Positions 1 through 8,694 of a stretch of DNA of 64,000 nt are shown one piece after another. This DNA is from Petroclostridium sp. X23. Its GTDB lineage: Bacteria > Bacillota > Clostridia > SK-Y3. How positions within the stretch are numbered: position 1 is the stretch's first letter; the number at the start of each line of letters is the position of its first letter. The notes beneath the pieces were generated by a model, which saw only the letters and a program-made list of their open reading frames with translations, had not been told where the DNA came from and did no database searches. Made by a program: the position numbers and the translations under genes. The stretch covers positions 4,529,051 through 4,593,050 of the forward strand of contig NZ_CP124862.1 of the NCBI RefSeq assembly GCF_030013905.1, in the 5' to 3' direction.

Positions 1-1
1 G

Positions 2-55
2 GAACCTTGGGTCTTTGGGAGTAGAGCAGAAAAATCTAAAATAGTAGTTTTTTAG
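2..55 (+). CDS. possible 3' end of a gene entering from the left edge
   Basis: An open frame runs from base 2 to a TAG at 53-55 and would give the last 17 residues of a protein (ending SKIVVF). It is too short to recognise. The stretch from here to base 253 holds no convincing gene. Confidence 0.2.
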   Translation, partial: EPWVFGSRAEKSKIVVF

Positions 56-253
56 GAGGTTTGCAATTGTAAAAGATAACTTGTTAAGTACATTGTGATT
101 GTGAAATGTATATATAGCCTTGATTGGCTTTGACAGGTAAAGCAAAAATCTTTTGGGAAAGAAGCCGAACGATGCAAGAATTTTCAGCGTGATGATATTA
201 GTTTTGATGAAGAAGGCTTCTATAGAGGTTAAGAAGATATTTACTAAATCATG

Positions 254-547
254 TTACATCTTCTGTTTATCAAATATTGAATGATACTCATTGTAAAAAA
301 ACTTATGAAAAGAAATAAATACAAGAAATATTATAAAAATGAAAACAACATTTAGTATATCGTTAACAAAGAGTGCCAAAGAATTGACATTGCCAATTAA
401 AATAAGACCTAATAAAAAATAGCAGTAGCTTAGTAATACTCTGACTACTTTTTCTTTGAGAGTAATCTTCCTATTAGGACAATGATTCATTGCTTGAATA
501 AAAGGCACAGAAAATAGAAAGATAGCGCTTATAATCTTTGGGATCAT
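254..547 (-). CDS. small membrane protein, unknown function
   Basis: This 97-residue protein starts at an ATG at 547 preceded by a good GGAG site on the minus strand. It has a signal-like hydrophobic N-terminus (residues about 4-19), a short charged stretch (KITLKEKVVR), and two more hydrophobic segments (about 38-56 and 62-78), then a charged tail. It is probably an integral membrane protein. No family is recognised. It lies opposite in direction to the phage late genes and just upstream of them, and could be a phage accessory gene or host DNA. Confidence 0.55.
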   Translation of the reverse strand: MIPKIISAIFLFSVPFIQAMNHCPNRKITLKEKVVRVLLSYCYFLLGLILIGNVNSLALFVNDILNVVFIFIIFLVFISFHKFFYNEYHSIFDKQKM

Positions 548-673
548 ACTGTATCACTCCAAATAAGAAATATAGATGATTATATCACGAATGTAATAGA
601 AATCCAATAAGCAAAGTAAAATGATGATGTGTATGTATTTTTTGGACAAGTATTTCAAAAGGAAGGGGTTTAT

Positions 674-751
674 ATGTACCAGGTGCGGCAGATTAGAGGT
701 AATAGTTGGGGGCAATATATATACCCGGTGGCCGGGGAAAAAATATATTAG
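674..751 (+). CDS. 25-residue ORF ahead of the late-gene regulator
   Basis: An ATG at 674 follows an AAGGAAGGGG-type ribosome site with good spacing and opens a 25-codon frame ending in TAG at 749-751. Its product contains several aromatic residues (WGQYIYP). It may be a leader peptide or a small phage protein. Only the ribosome site and the clean frame support it. Confidence 0.35.
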   Translation: MYQVRQIRGNSWGQYIYPVAGEKIY

Positions 752-757
752 ACTTGG

Positions 758-780
758 AGCCTAGCGTTTTACGCTGGGCT
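758..780 (+). terminator. hairpin between the small ORF and the late regulator
   Basis: AGCCTAGCG and ACGCTGGGCT form a 9-10 bp stem with one G-T pair around a TTTT loop. Only two T follow, so termination would be weak. It could instead be an RNA-stability or attenuation structure. Confidence 0.35.
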
Positions 781-805
781 TTCGGTGCGTGAGGGAGGAT
801 GAACA

Positions 806-1264
806 ATGTATGAACAGTGGAAGCAGCTGGGGGAGGAATACAAAAAATCTAGCAGACTAATTAGACGAAGAATTATGGAACTAAACAATGAGAGAGCAAA
901 GCTAGAAGCAGCTAAGTATAGAAAAAAGAAAGCCGATAAGGAAGAGATAAAAGTAAGAATCAAAGAAATAGAAGACAGACTCAAACCTCTGAACGCGATG
1001 CATAGGGATCTAATCGAAATAGGCAGAGAGGCAGCCAACTACTTTGAGCGGGGGTGGTGGAGAAGTGACAAATATACACTTAACTCAAAAAAATCAAGAT
1101 TACCTTGTATATACTATGGATATATCGAACGGGGGTATGGAGACAAATATGAATCAAAGGAATATAATGCAAAAGGTACTGTCTGTGGTAGTAGAAAACG
1201 AGCTTACAGACAAGCAAAGGGAAGTTGTATTGATGTATTATTACGACGGATTAAAAATGCCTGA
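806..1264 (+). CDS. phage helical protein upstream of sigma-like regulator, with run-on C-terminus
   Basis: The ATG at 806 follows a GGGAGG site. The first ~90 residues are charged and helical (coiled-coil-like, rich in K, E and R) and end in a motif like ERGWWRSDKYTL. As I recall, this type of small protein sits just before late-gene sigma-like regulators in clostridial prophages and usually stops soon after that motif. Here no stop follows: the frame continues about 60 codons, overlapping the next gene by 200 bases with basic, low-quality sequence. The true C-terminus may therefore be a lost stop. An A7 run lies just after the motif. Confidence 0.6.
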   Translation: MYEQWKQLGEEYKKSSRLIRRRIMELNNERAKLEAAKYRKKKADKEEIKVRIKEIEDRLKPLNAMHRDLIEIGREAANYFERGWWRSDKYTLNSKKSRLPCIYYGYIERGYGDKYESKEYNAKGTVCGSRKRAYRQAKGSCIDVLLRRIKNA

Positions 1265-1373
1265 GATAGCACAGAGATTGAACAGGAACAAGTCCACGGT
1301 TTCAAGGCATTTGAAGTCAGCGGAGGAAAAGTTAAAAAGATATTCGGATTTTTTTGAAAAGGTTGCATATTAG
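1065..1373 (+). CDS. sigma-70 region 4-like late transcription regulator
   Basis: A GTG at 1065 follows GGTGGAGAA and gives 102 residues; an upstream TTG at 1044 is less likely. The C-terminal half matches sigma region 4: ELTDKQREVVLMYYYDGLKM, then the helix-turn-helix MPEIAQRLNRNKSTVSRHL. Proteins of this type (ArpU/sigma-like) sit directly before small terminase genes in Firmicute prophages and are thought to control late transcription. The gene overlaps the run-on end of the preceding ORF in another frame, and a terminator overlaps its 3' end. Confidence 0.75.
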   Translation: MTNIHLTQKNQDYLVYTMDISNGGMETNMNQRNIMQKVLSVVVENELTDKQREVVLMYYYDGLKMPEIAQRLNRNKSTVSRHLKSAEEKLKRYSDFFEKVAY

Positions 1374-1386
1374 GGTGCAACTTTTT
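1357..1386 (+). terminator. rho-independent terminator after the late regulator
   Basis: AAAAGGTTGCA and TGCAACTTTTT form a stem around TATTAGGG followed by a T run. It overlaps the stop codon of the regulator, so the terminase operon probably has its own promoter or needs read-through. Confidence 0.6.
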
Positions 1387-1445
1387 GTCGTTTGTGAGTG
1401 TATAGTGAGAGGACTTTTCCGACGGTAGGAATGAGGTGAACGCAT

Positions 1446-2054
1446 ATGGCCAGGAGTAACAAGAATAATCAGTATAAAGAACCATGGGAAAGGCTTCCTG
1501 ACGAGACAGCAAAGGCCTTTGAAGCGTTCGCTGTCTACCGGGATTTGGGACCGTCCAGAGGCATTCGTGAGGTTGCACGAAGGTTGGACAAAAGTAGGAC
1601 ACTCATCGGGGAATGGAGCAGCAAATACGGATGGGTGGAAAGAGCACTCTCTTGGGATGCGGAACAAGATCGGCTCAACCGTCTGGAGCAGCTGGAAGAA
1701 ATCAAAAAGATGAAAAAGCGCCATGCTGACCTGGCTACCGATATGCTAGCAAAAGCGGCTAAGGGACTGAAAAACCTGTCGCTCAAGGAAATGACAGCAG
1801 CAAACATCACTATGATGATAGATATAGCGGCTAAATTAGAACGAGTATCCCGCGGAGAACCGGACAGCATAACTGAAGAAAGAAGGAGGGTGGAAGACAT
1901 TGCAGCCAATAAGGCAATCGAAACACTCGCCACAGACCCAGGATTCCTGGCAGCTGTTCAATCAGCTTTCAGCCAAGCAGAGGGAAGCAGTACTAGCAGC
2001 AGCACTACCGGATCAATGGATAGCAACGAAGACCGGGGACCAGCTGTGGAATAA
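1446..2054 (+). CDS. terS: phage terminase small subunit
   Basis: This 202-residue protein starts at ATG 1446 after a GAGGTGAAC site. The N-terminal part has a putative DNA-binding helix-turn-helix (REVARRLDKSRTLIGEWSSK), then a coiled-coil segment of E, K and L residues and an Asp/Ser-rich tail. Its position directly before the large terminase fits the DNA-recognition subunit of the packaging motor. The 3' end overlaps the large subunit by 155 bases in another frame, an unusually long overlap that suggests coupled translation. Confidence 0.85.
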   Translation: MARSNKNNQYKEPWERLPDETAKAFEAFAVYRDLGPSRGIREVARRLDKSRTLIGEWSSKYGWVERALSWDAEQDRLNRLEQLEEIKKMKKRHADLATDMLAKAAKGLKNLSLKEMTAANITMMIDIAAKLERVSRGEPDSITEERRRVEDIAANKAIETLATDPGFLAAVQSAFSQAEGSSTSSSTTGSMDSNEDRGPAVE

Positions 2055-3432
2055 GCAAGCCCAGATAATCCGCAGTGTAGCAGTTAACCCTAGAACCGCA
2101 GTAGCCAGTTGCAATGGAGCAGGGAAGTCATATTTAGCGGCTCGTGTCGCAACTTGGTTTCTCAATACATATAGTCCGAGTGTTGTGTTGACAACAGCTC
2201 CGACCGACAGACAGGTGAGAAACATCATCTGGAAAGAGATACACAGCTGTTATAACCATGCTAAAGAACGTGGTACAATCCTAGGACCCGAACCAAAGAC
2301 AAAAAGATGGCAGTTCAATCCGGAACATTTCGCATTTGGGTTTGCCACAAGGAACTATGATGCCACAGCATTTCAGGGGATTCACGCACCGCATTTACTT
2401 ATTATTGTTGATGAAGGAGCCGGGATAGCACCGGCCATATGGGAAGGTATTTACAGCTGTCTGCGCGGAGGACACAGTCGGCTCTTAGTTATCGGGAACC
2501 CCACCACTGTAGAAGGTGAATTCTTCAATGCGTTCACCTCTCCCAATTGGGCCAGCATGCATATCAGTGCATTCGAAACACCTAACGTTATTAGCGGTAA
2601 GGCTATTGTTCCGGGGTTAGTGACTGCGGAAGATATAGAAAACGCCCGTGAGGATTGGGGAGAAGGAAGCCCTTTATGGACAAGCCGTATATTAGGTCAG
2701 TTTCCGGACACGATGGAGAATACTCTGATCACTATCAGCATGGTGACAAACGCCGGGCAGGGAATATGGACAGCGGCGGAAATGGCCGAGATTGACCCGG
2801 ACGAGCCAGAGGAGATCGGCGCCGACTTGGCCCGTTATGGTTCGGATGAGAGCGTGTTCATCTGCAGGCGCGGAATACTTGCTCACGATATGGAAGTATT
2901 CGGAGCCAAAGACCTGGGCAGCACCGGCATTATGTACGCAGCCGGACGGCTTAAAAACTTTATATTAAAGCACTATGACAGCCGTAAGAAACCGATGAAA
3001 GTCAGATGTGACGCCGTGGGACTCGGTGGAGGCGTTCCAGATCGGCTTCGAGAACTGCAAAAGATAGGAGATCTGCCGCGCACGGTTCAAATTATCGATA
3101 TGAACGCCGGCAGTAAGGCTCATAATGATAAAAAGTACTATCAGGCAGACGCGGAGTGGTACGACGGTCTGGCGTTGCGATTTAAAAATGAGGCTGCTAT
3201 AGGCCCGGTATTTGCAAATAAACGAGTTGTCGGCCAGCTATCTGGAAGGAAATACACCGTACTATCCGATGGTAGATACAAATTGGAAAGCAAAGAGGAA
3301 ATCCGAAAGCGTGGTGGAAAGTCACCGGATTATGCTGACGCAATAGCAATGGCATTCGCTCCGGAATCAGGGCCAATACGGAAGGCACCGGCACCGGTTG
3401 GTGTTGGAGGAAGCTACTGGATGAGAAGATAG
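1900..3432 (+). CDS. terL: phage terminase large subunit (packaging ATPase/nuclease)
   Basis: The start is TTG at 1900, chosen because a strong GGAGG lies about 10 bases upstream. The 510 residues include a Walker A-like loop SCNGAGKS (about 70-77), a Walker B LLIIVDEGAG (Asp171/Glu172), and a C-terminal RNase H-like nuclease with acidic positions in DLARYGSDES, RCDAVGLGG and DYADAIAMA. It powers DNA translocation into the prohead and cuts the concatemer. The length is normal for the family and the frame is intact. Confidence 0.93.
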   Translation: MQPIRQSKHSPQTQDSWQLFNQLSAKQREAVLAAALPDQWIATKTGDQLWNKQAQIIRSVAVNPRTAVASCNGAGKSYLAARVATWFLNTYSPSVVLTTAPTDRQVRNIIWKEIHSCYNHAKERGTILGPEPKTKRWQFNPEHFAFGFATRNYDATAFQGIHAPHLLIIVDEGAGIAPAIWEGIYSCLRGGHSRLLVIGNPTTVEGEFFNAFTSPNWASMHISAFETPNVISGKAIVPGLVTAEDIENAREDWGEGSPLWTSRILGQFPDTMENTLITISMVTNAGQGIWTAAEMAEIDPDEPEEIGADLARYGSDESVFICRRGILAHDMEVFGAKDLGSTGIMYAAGRLKNFILKHYDSRKKPMKVRCDAVGLGGGVPDRLRELQKIGDLPRTVQIIDMNAGSKAHNDKKYYQADAEWYDGLALRFKNEAAIGPVFANKRVVGQLSGRKYTVLSDGRYKLESKEEIRKRGGKSPDYADAIAMAFAPESGPIRKAPAPVGVGGSYWMRR

Positions 3433-3536
3433 CAAATGAAAAGGAAAGAAAAAAACATGGCGAGGAATCTGAAAAAAAGGTAAATTACAGTATGATGATA
3501 ACAAACTATGTGATAGTTTAACCGGGGGTGAGGCAG

Positions 3537-4958
3537 ATGGCAAAGACCACGCAGACAAATAGCAGAGTAGATTTCTCCGAAGTAGGGTCGACAGGTCTCA
3601 AACGGTGGGGAGGTGTAATCAGTGAAGAGTTCCTTCGGGAGCTGCACGGTAAACAAGGCGCTAAGGTTTACCAGGAGATGAGGGACAATGACCCTATCAT
3701 CGGAGCGATTATGTTTGCCATTGAAATGCTTATGCGGCAGGCAGTATGGCATGTAGAGCCGGCAAATGAAAACAGCAGAGCCGACCAGGAGGCAGCAGAG
3801 TTTGTGGAAAGCTGTTTAGATGATATGAGTGCAACGTGGCAGGACACAATGACCGAGATTTTAACATTTCTACCGTTTGGATGGTCATATCATGAAATCG
3901 TTTATAAACGCCGTGGAGGTAATGTTAAGGACCCTGCACGAAAGAGCAAATACAATGACGGACTTATAGGATGGAGAAAGCTTCCCATCCGTAGCCAAGA
4001 CACTCTTTATCAATGGATTTTAGATGAAGAAGACGGAGGGATAAGGGCCATGGAGCAGCAGCCACCTCCGGATTACCGAAACAGGATAATCCCAATCGAA
4101 AAGGCGCTTTTATTTAGGACGAGAAGTAATAAGGGGAATCCGGAAGGAAGGTCTATTTTAAGGAATGCGTACCGGCCGTGGTATTTTAAGCGCCGCATGG
4201 AGGAGATCGAGGGCATAGGGGTGGAAAGGAACCTTGCCGGATTGCCGGTACTGACCCCACCGGAGAAAATGGACATATGGGATAAGAATGACCCGGATAT
4301 GGTTCATCTGCTTCATACGGCCGAGAGGCTGGTTCAAAACATCCGCCGAGACCAAATGGAGGGCATTGTAAAACCGAACGGATGGGAACTTGAACTTTTA
4401 AGCGCTTCAGGTGGAAGTGGAAGCAGTCGTGGAGGAGCAAACACCAGTGAGATTATAAACCGATATGAGCAGCGCATGGCTATGACGGTACTAGCGGATT
4501 TCATACTTCTAGGGCATGAGAAGGTCGGAAGCTTTGCACTTTCTAGCAGTAAAACAAATTTATTCGGAATGGCGATAGGTGCATGGTTGGACAGCATCGC
4601 GGAAGTTTTTAATCGATATGCTATTCCTCGGCTATTTGAATTAAACCCTAAATTTCATGTTGAGGACTATCCAAAACTGGCCCATAGCGATATAGAAACA
4701 CCGGATCTGGCTGAACTCGGAGCATTTATCAAAGACATGACTGGTGTAGGCGTACTAGTGCCAGGACCGAAGCTGGAAGCGCATATTAGACAGGCCGCGG
4801 ATCTTCCAGAAGAAGATGATATGGGCGAATACTGGGAAATGGCCAGAGATCAGCGAATGAACCCACTGCAACAAAGTTCGGAGAGAAATGAAGAACCGGA
4901 TGAAGAGGATCCAGAAGTCCAGGCAGCTGCAAAGAGGTACCTCGGGAGGGAGGAATAA
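3537..4958 (+). CDS. phage portal protein (Mu gp29/DUF935-like)
   Basis: ATG 3537 follows GGGGGTGAGG; the GTG at 3528 is less likely. The 473 residues contain the typical portal start (EMRDNDPIIGAIMFAIEMLM), the stretch LPFGWSYHEIVYKRRGG, and an acidic low-complexity tail. The portal forms the dodecameric vertex through which DNA enters and to which the tail joins. It lies between the terminase and the minor head gene, as usual. The 100 bases before it hold no gene. Confidence 0.88.
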   Translation: MAKTTQTNSRVDFSEVGSTGLKRWGGVISEEFLRELHGKQGAKVYQEMRDNDPIIGAIMFAIEMLMRQAVWHVEPANENSRADQEAAEFVESCLDDMSATWQDTMTEILTFLPFGWSYHEIVYKRRGGNVKDPARKSKYNDGLIGWRKLPIRSQDTLYQWILDEEDGGIRAMEQQPPPDYRNRIIPIEKALLFRTRSNKGNPEGRSILRNAYRPWYFKRRMEEIEGIGVERNLAGLPVLTPPEKMDIWDKNDPDMVHLLHTAERLVQNIRRDQMEGIVKPNGWELELLSASGGSGSSRGGANTSEIINRYEQRMAMTVLADFILLGHEKVGSFALSSSKTNLFGMAIGAWLDSIAEVFNRYAIPRLFELNPKFHVEDYPKLAHSDIETPDLAELGAFIKDMTGVGVLVPGPKLEAHIRQAADLPEEDDMGEYWEMARDQRMNPLQQSSERNEEPDEEDPEVQAAAKRYLGREE

Positions 4959-4961
4959 AGC

Positions 4962-5885
4962 ATGCCGTGTAAACATGCGCACCAACCGGTACATTTATTC
5001 AAGATTAATAGCAATCAACCCTATAGCCAGGCAGGAGCCATCGCTCTTCAAAAGCTGCGGGATTACTTGAAGGCCGTAGAGCCGAAAATGGTTCGGTGGC
5101 TTTACGATACCTGGAACGCCGAGGCCAAGGCCATAAAATACCAGGAGTTAAGGGACGCCATCATAGCAGGAAGTTTGAGCCTTACCTACTTGAAGCAATG
5201 GCAACAAGACTATGCATATATCGTAAATACAAAGCTGGCTCCAGCATGGTTAGAAGCAATGGGGGCGGCAGCCAACCAGCTGAAAGAGAAATATCCGGAG
5301 TGGGTATTTGACCCGAACTGGCCGGCAGTACAAAAGTGGGTACAAGAACATGGTAGTGATCTGGTCGTAAATCTGACACAAACGCAGCATGATGCGCTTC
5401 GGCAAGTAATAAACCGGGCCGCGTTCATGGGAGACTTTGGTCCGGATGAATTAAGTCGTGCAATAAGGCCGTTAGTTGGTATGGCACCAAGAGAAGCAAT
5501 GGCAGTCCTCAAATATTACGAATCCCTTCGTAACAATGGAATGGCCATAAAACAGGCGCAGCACCAGGTAGCCAATTATGCAGGCCGTGTTCATAGGCAT
5601 CGTGCTATGCGAATAGCCAGGACAGAACTATGCTTTGCTTATAATCGAGGTATAGATGAAGGTATCAAACAGGCGCAAGCGCAAGGATATATCGGTCAGG
5701 TGCAAAAACGCTGGATGACAGCTGATGATGAACGGGTATGTGAGATATGTGGTCCACTAGATGGTCAAGTGGTTTCTCAAGACGTAGAGTTTTATATTCT
5801 GCTCCCACAAAAAATCACCGGTCATCATCGGCTCCCTCCGGCGCATCCACATTGCAGATGCACGGTAATATATGAAGAAATTTAA
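4962..5885 (+). CDS. phage minor head protein (Mu F / SPP1 gp7-like)
   Basis: The ATG at 4962 lies three bases after the portal stop. The C-terminal part (about 200-307) carries the family signature: RIARTELCFAYNRGIDEG, then CEICGPLDG and HPHCRCTVIYEE, Cys/His motifs shared by minor head proteins. The protein is thought to sit near the portal and help with head assembly or DNA ejection. The 307-residue length is usual. Confidence 0.88.
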   Translation: MPCKHAHQPVHLFKINSNQPYSQAGAIALQKLRDYLKAVEPKMVRWLYDTWNAEAKAIKYQELRDAIIAGSLSLTYLKQWQQDYAYIVNTKLAPAWLEAMGAAANQLKEKYPEWVFDPNWPAVQKWVQEHGSDLVVNLTQTQHDALRQVINRAAFMGDFGPDELSRAIRPLVGMAPREAMAVLKYYESLRNNGMAIKQAQHQVANYAGRVHRHRAMRIARTELCFAYNRGIDEGIKQAQAQGYIGQVQKRWMTADDERVCEICGPLDGQVVSQDVEFYILLPQKITGHHRLPPAHPHCRCTVIYEEI

Positions 5886-5944
5886 AAGAGTTAGTATGGA
5901 TTTGGGTTTTAGCTCAAGTCCTTTTTTATTGCAAGAAAGAAGGG

Positions 5945-6358
5945 ATGAAAATGCCGAAAACATGGAGACACCGGTTCAATATCGAAAAAATGAATGATGA
6001 AAAGCGTATCGTATTCGGCTGGGCATTGGTTGCTTTTGATAAGGATGGTAACCAAATAGTGGACCATCAAAAGGACCTGGTAGATGAGGCGGATCTGGAA
6101 GAGATGGCGTATAGATTTGTGCTTCATTACCGTGAGGGTGGAGAAATGCACATTAAGGGTGGCAGTGCCGTGATGATTGAATCTATTGTTTTCACAAAAG
6201 AGAAACAGCAAGCGATGGGTATTCCGGATGGAGCTCTTCCAGTTGGTTGGTGGATAGGCTTTTATGTTACCGATGATGATGCTTGGAAAGGCATAAAAAG
6301 CGGTATGTATAAAGCCTTTTCTATTGAAGGAACGGCAATTAGAGAGGAGGTGAAATAA
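5945..6358 (+). CDS. xkdF: XkdF-type prohead protease-like protein
   Basis: The 137 residues begin at ATG 5945 (ATG 5951 is an alternative) after an AGAAAGAAGGG site. Features such as FGWALVAFDKDGNQIVDHQ, MHIKGG and PVGWWIGFYVTDD match the XkdF family of putative phage serine proteases encoded between minor head and scaffold. It probably matures the prohead by cutting the scaffold. In XkdF of PBSX a longer C-terminal region follows; here that region begins a separate gene one base later. Confidence 0.8.
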   Translation: MKMPKTWRHRFNIEKMNDEKRIVFGWALVAFDKDGNQIVDHQKDLVDEADLEEMAYRFVLHYREGGEMHIKGGSAVMIESIVFTKEKQQAMGIPDGALPVGWWIGFYVTDDDAWKGIKSGMYKAFSIEGTAIREEVK

Positions 6359-6359
6359 G

Positions 6360-7259
6360 ATGGGAAAAGACGGTAAAACCAAACTAAGAAAACCAGATAT
6401 CCATAAAGTAGATTTGGTAGACGATGGAGCAAACCCCGGGGCTAGGATAATGCTCTTTAAAAGCAAAAGTGCTCCAGAAGAAAGTGATACAGAAGGAGGT
6501 GCGACAGAATTTGGATTGTTAAAAAACCTAATGGTCATGATTGGTAAGGCTCTCGGATGGGATCAGGAACAAATAGAGAAAGCCGCTGCATTAACAGAAG
6601 AAGGAACAGAAGTTATAAAGCCAAAAGATAATGAATCTGAAGAAGACGTAATCAAGGGAAATAAGGAGGGCGAGAGTATGGGATTCGATGTAACAAAACT
6701 TTCTCCGGAAGCACAGGCATACATAGCCAGCTTGGAGAAAAGGGCAACAGATGCGGAGGCAGCACAAGCAGCTGCGGAAACCGCAAAGCAAACCGCGGAG
6801 GTAGAACTGCAAAAAATGAAGGATGAGCACCCCACAGAGGATGATATCTTCAAGGGAATGTCTCCTGCAGCACGCAAAATGATGGAGGATATGCAAAAGA
6901 GACTTGACGCCTCTGAGGCTGCAGAGTATGTGACAAAAGCTAAAGACTTTGAACCGTTAGGCGTTAAGGCAGACGAGTTCGGACCGGTCCTAAAGGCAAT
7001 CGCCAAGGCATGCCCCGAACAGTACGCAAAGGTAGAGGAAGCACTAAAGAGCGCAGCGGCCATGACCAAGACCGGTGAAGTATTCAAAGAATATGGCGGC
7101 GCCGGCAGCGGTGGAGCAGGCGGTACCGCAGTAGAAAAAATCAACAAGAGGGTTGAGGAAATAGCAAAGAGAGACGGAATATCTGTTCATAAAGCATGGG
7201 AGAAAATAGAAACAGAAGACCCGGCGCTCTTAGCTGAATACAGGAAGGAGATGAGATAA
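6360..7259 (+). CDS. phage scaffold-like protein with XkdF C-terminal-like start
   Basis: The 299 residues begin with a segment resembling the end of XkdF-type proteins (PDIHKVDLVDDGANPGARI). A long Ala/Glu/Lys-rich coiled coil follows (about 125-170), then a Gly-rich linker (about 245-255) and a short helical C-terminus. That layout is typical of capsid scaffolds: coiled-coil rod plus a C-terminal capsid-binding helix. It lies directly before the decoration and capsid genes. A strong internal start at 6678 may make a shorter form. Confidence 0.75.
   Translation: MGKDGKTKLRKPDIHKVDLVDDGANPGARIMLFKSKSAPEESDTEGGATEFGLLKNLMVMIGKALGWDQEQIEKAAALTEEGTEVIKPKDNESEEDVIKGNKEGESMGFDVTKLSPEAQAYIASLEKRATDAEAAQAAAETAKQTAEVELQKMKDEHPTEDDIFKGMSPAARKMMEDMQKRLDASEAAEYVTKAKDFEPLGVKADEFGPVLKAIAKACPEQYAKVEEALKSAAAMTKTGEVFKEYGGAGSGGAGGTAVEKINKRVEEIAKRDGISVHKAWEKIETEDPALLAEYRKEMR
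6678..7259 (+). CDS. probable nested short scaffold form (internal start)
   Basis: AAGGAGGG at 6663-6670 precedes ATG 6678 in the same frame as the longer gene, and gives a 193-residue protein starting MGFDVTKLSPEAQ. This is the best ribosome site within the gene, and the internal product is exactly the coiled-coil scaffold without the protease-like N-terminus. The layout resembles phages such as lambda, where the scaffold (Nu3) is nested in the protease gene (C). Confidence 0.55.
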   Translation: MGFDVTKLSPEAQAYIASLEKRATDAEAAQAAAETAKQTAEVELQKMKDEHPTEDDIFKGMSPAARKMMEDMQKRLDASEAAEYVTKAKDFEPLGVKADEFGPVLKAIAKACPEQYAKVEEALKSAAAMTKTGEVFKEYGGAGSGGAGGTAVEKINKRVEEIAKRDGISVHKAWEKIETEDPALLAEYRKEMR

Positions 7260-7260
7260 G

Positions 7261-7656
7261 ATGGCAGTTGAATATGTAGGCGGTAGAATAGTCAAAAAAG
7301 CCGGTGCAGATCTGACCGGGAAAAAATACTACGGTGTGAAATTAGACGCCCAGGGCGATGTGGTCCTTGCAGGAGCCGGCGAAGCAATCGCGATTCTCCT
7401 AGAAGAAGGTGCCGCAGGAAAGAGTGTAACCATCCAATACCTGGGTGGAACAAAGATGGTCGCAGGAGCAGCTATCGCAGCAGGAGTATTCGGAAACACC
7501 GATGCAAACGGAAAGCTGGTAGTATGCACAGAGGCTGTGGCAGACACAGGTACAGGAGCAATCACCGGAACAAAAGCGTTTGTTCTTACATTAGAAGCAG
7601 CAACCGCAGCAGGGCAGCTGGTGCCGGTGGCAATTGTCCAAGGTGGACTCCAGTAA
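7261..7656 (+). CDS. head decoration protein (DUF2190-like)
   Basis: This 131-residue protein is rich in Ala, Gly and Val, with patterns such as GKKYYGVKLDAQGDVVLAG and a C-terminal LVPVAIVQGG, typical of small beta-rich capsid decoration proteins. It starts one base after the scaffold stop and precedes the major capsid gene, the usual place. It would trim or stabilise the expanded capsid lattice. Confidence 0.72.
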   Translation: MAVEYVGGRIVKKAGADLTGKKYYGVKLDAQGDVVLAGAGEAIAILLEEGAAGKSVTIQYLGGTKMVAGAAIAAGVFGNTDANGKLVVCTEAVADTGTGAITGTKAFVLTLEAATAAGQLVPVAIVQGGLQ

Positions 7657-7688
7657 GACTAAAATAAAAAAAGGAGAGTGAAAGAAAC

Positions 7689-8675
7689 ATGCCAAACAGC
7701 AATATGACAGGACACGTAGACGCCTATTTGTCAAACGTATCCATAAACTACATTCAGAGCCAGGAAATGTTCATTGCAGACAAAGTATTCCCGATAGTAC
7801 CAGTACAAAAAGCTGCAGACATTTTCCTGACGTATCCAAGAGGATATTTTTTCCGTGACCAGGTAAAAGAAAGACCTCTCGGCGGAGAATCCCCAAGAAT
7901 GGACTTCAAAACCGGAAAGGACAGCTACTTCTGCATAGAAGAAGGATTGTCCAGTGACTTAGATGATAGGGAAAGAGCCAACGCGGTAGCACCATATGAC
8001 CCGGAGAAATCCAGAATCCTGGCGTTAACGCAGCAGCATTTGATTCATAGAGACCGCAGATGGTCAGACGCATACTTTAAATCCGGAATATGGACCACAG
8101 AATTACAAGGCGTTAATACTACACCAGGAGCAAATCAATTCCTGCAGTTTGATAACGCAGACAGTGACCCGGTGGATACCATCGATAGCTACAGAGACCA
8201 TGTACTGGAGTTAACCGGGTTTGAACCAAACGTAATGGTATGCGGAAGAAAAGCATTTCGGAAACTAAAGAATCACCCGGCAATCTTAGACCTTATCAAA
8301 TACAGCGGGAAGGGTATTATTACAGCTGATTTGTTGGCACAGATATTCAATGTGCAAAAGTTCTTAGTACCAGGAGGAATCCATAACACAGCAGCAGAAA
8401 CCGAAGCGGATAACGGCGGAGAAGCATTCGAATTTATCGTACCAAAGAGTGATATTCTTCTTTGCTATGCAGCACCAAATGCAGCACTAGACCAGCCTTC
8501 CGCAGGGTATACGTTTAGCTGGAGAGGACTTCTCGGCAACCAAGCGTGGGAAGCTGTTGTAAATCGCGGCCGCGCTGAAAGAGCACACTCCGATTGGTTC
8601 GAGGTTAGAATGGCCTTTGATATTAAGAAAGTCGCTGGAGATCTCGGCGTGTTCTTTAAAGACGTTGTAGAGTAA
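7689..8675 (+). CDS. phage major capsid protein
   Basis: ATG 7689 follows AAGGAGAGTG. The 328 residues include features of HK97-fold capsid proteins found beside Mu-like portals: an N-arm (IADKVFPIVPVQKAADIF), FEPNVMVCGRKAFRKLKNHP in the centre, and a C-terminal AHSDWFEVRMAFDIKKVA. It follows the protease, scaffold and decoration genes and precedes the connectors. It builds the icosahedral head. Confidence 0.88.
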   Translation: MPNSNMTGHVDAYLSNVSINYIQSQEMFIADKVFPIVPVQKAADIFLTYPRGYFFRDQVKERPLGGESPRMDFKTGKDSYFCIEEGLSSDLDDRERANAVAPYDPEKSRILALTQQHLIHRDRRWSDAYFKSGIWTTELQGVNTTPGANQFLQFDNADSDPVDTIDSYRDHVLELTGFEPNVMVCGRKAFRKLKNHPAILDLIKYSGKGIITADLLAQIFNVQKFLVPGGIHNTAAETEADNGGEAFEFIVPKSDILLCYAAPNAALDQPSAGYTFSWRGLLGNQAWEAVVNRGRAERAHSDWFEVRMAFDIKKVAGDLGVFFKDVVE

Positions 8676-8694
8676 GTGAATTGGAGGAATTAAG

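Noticed and set aside
1204..1933. Long minus-strand frames opposite the terminase small subunit
   Set aside because: They lie wholly against well-supported plus-strand phage genes, lack ribosome sites and have the Ser/Leu-rich composition of antisense frames.
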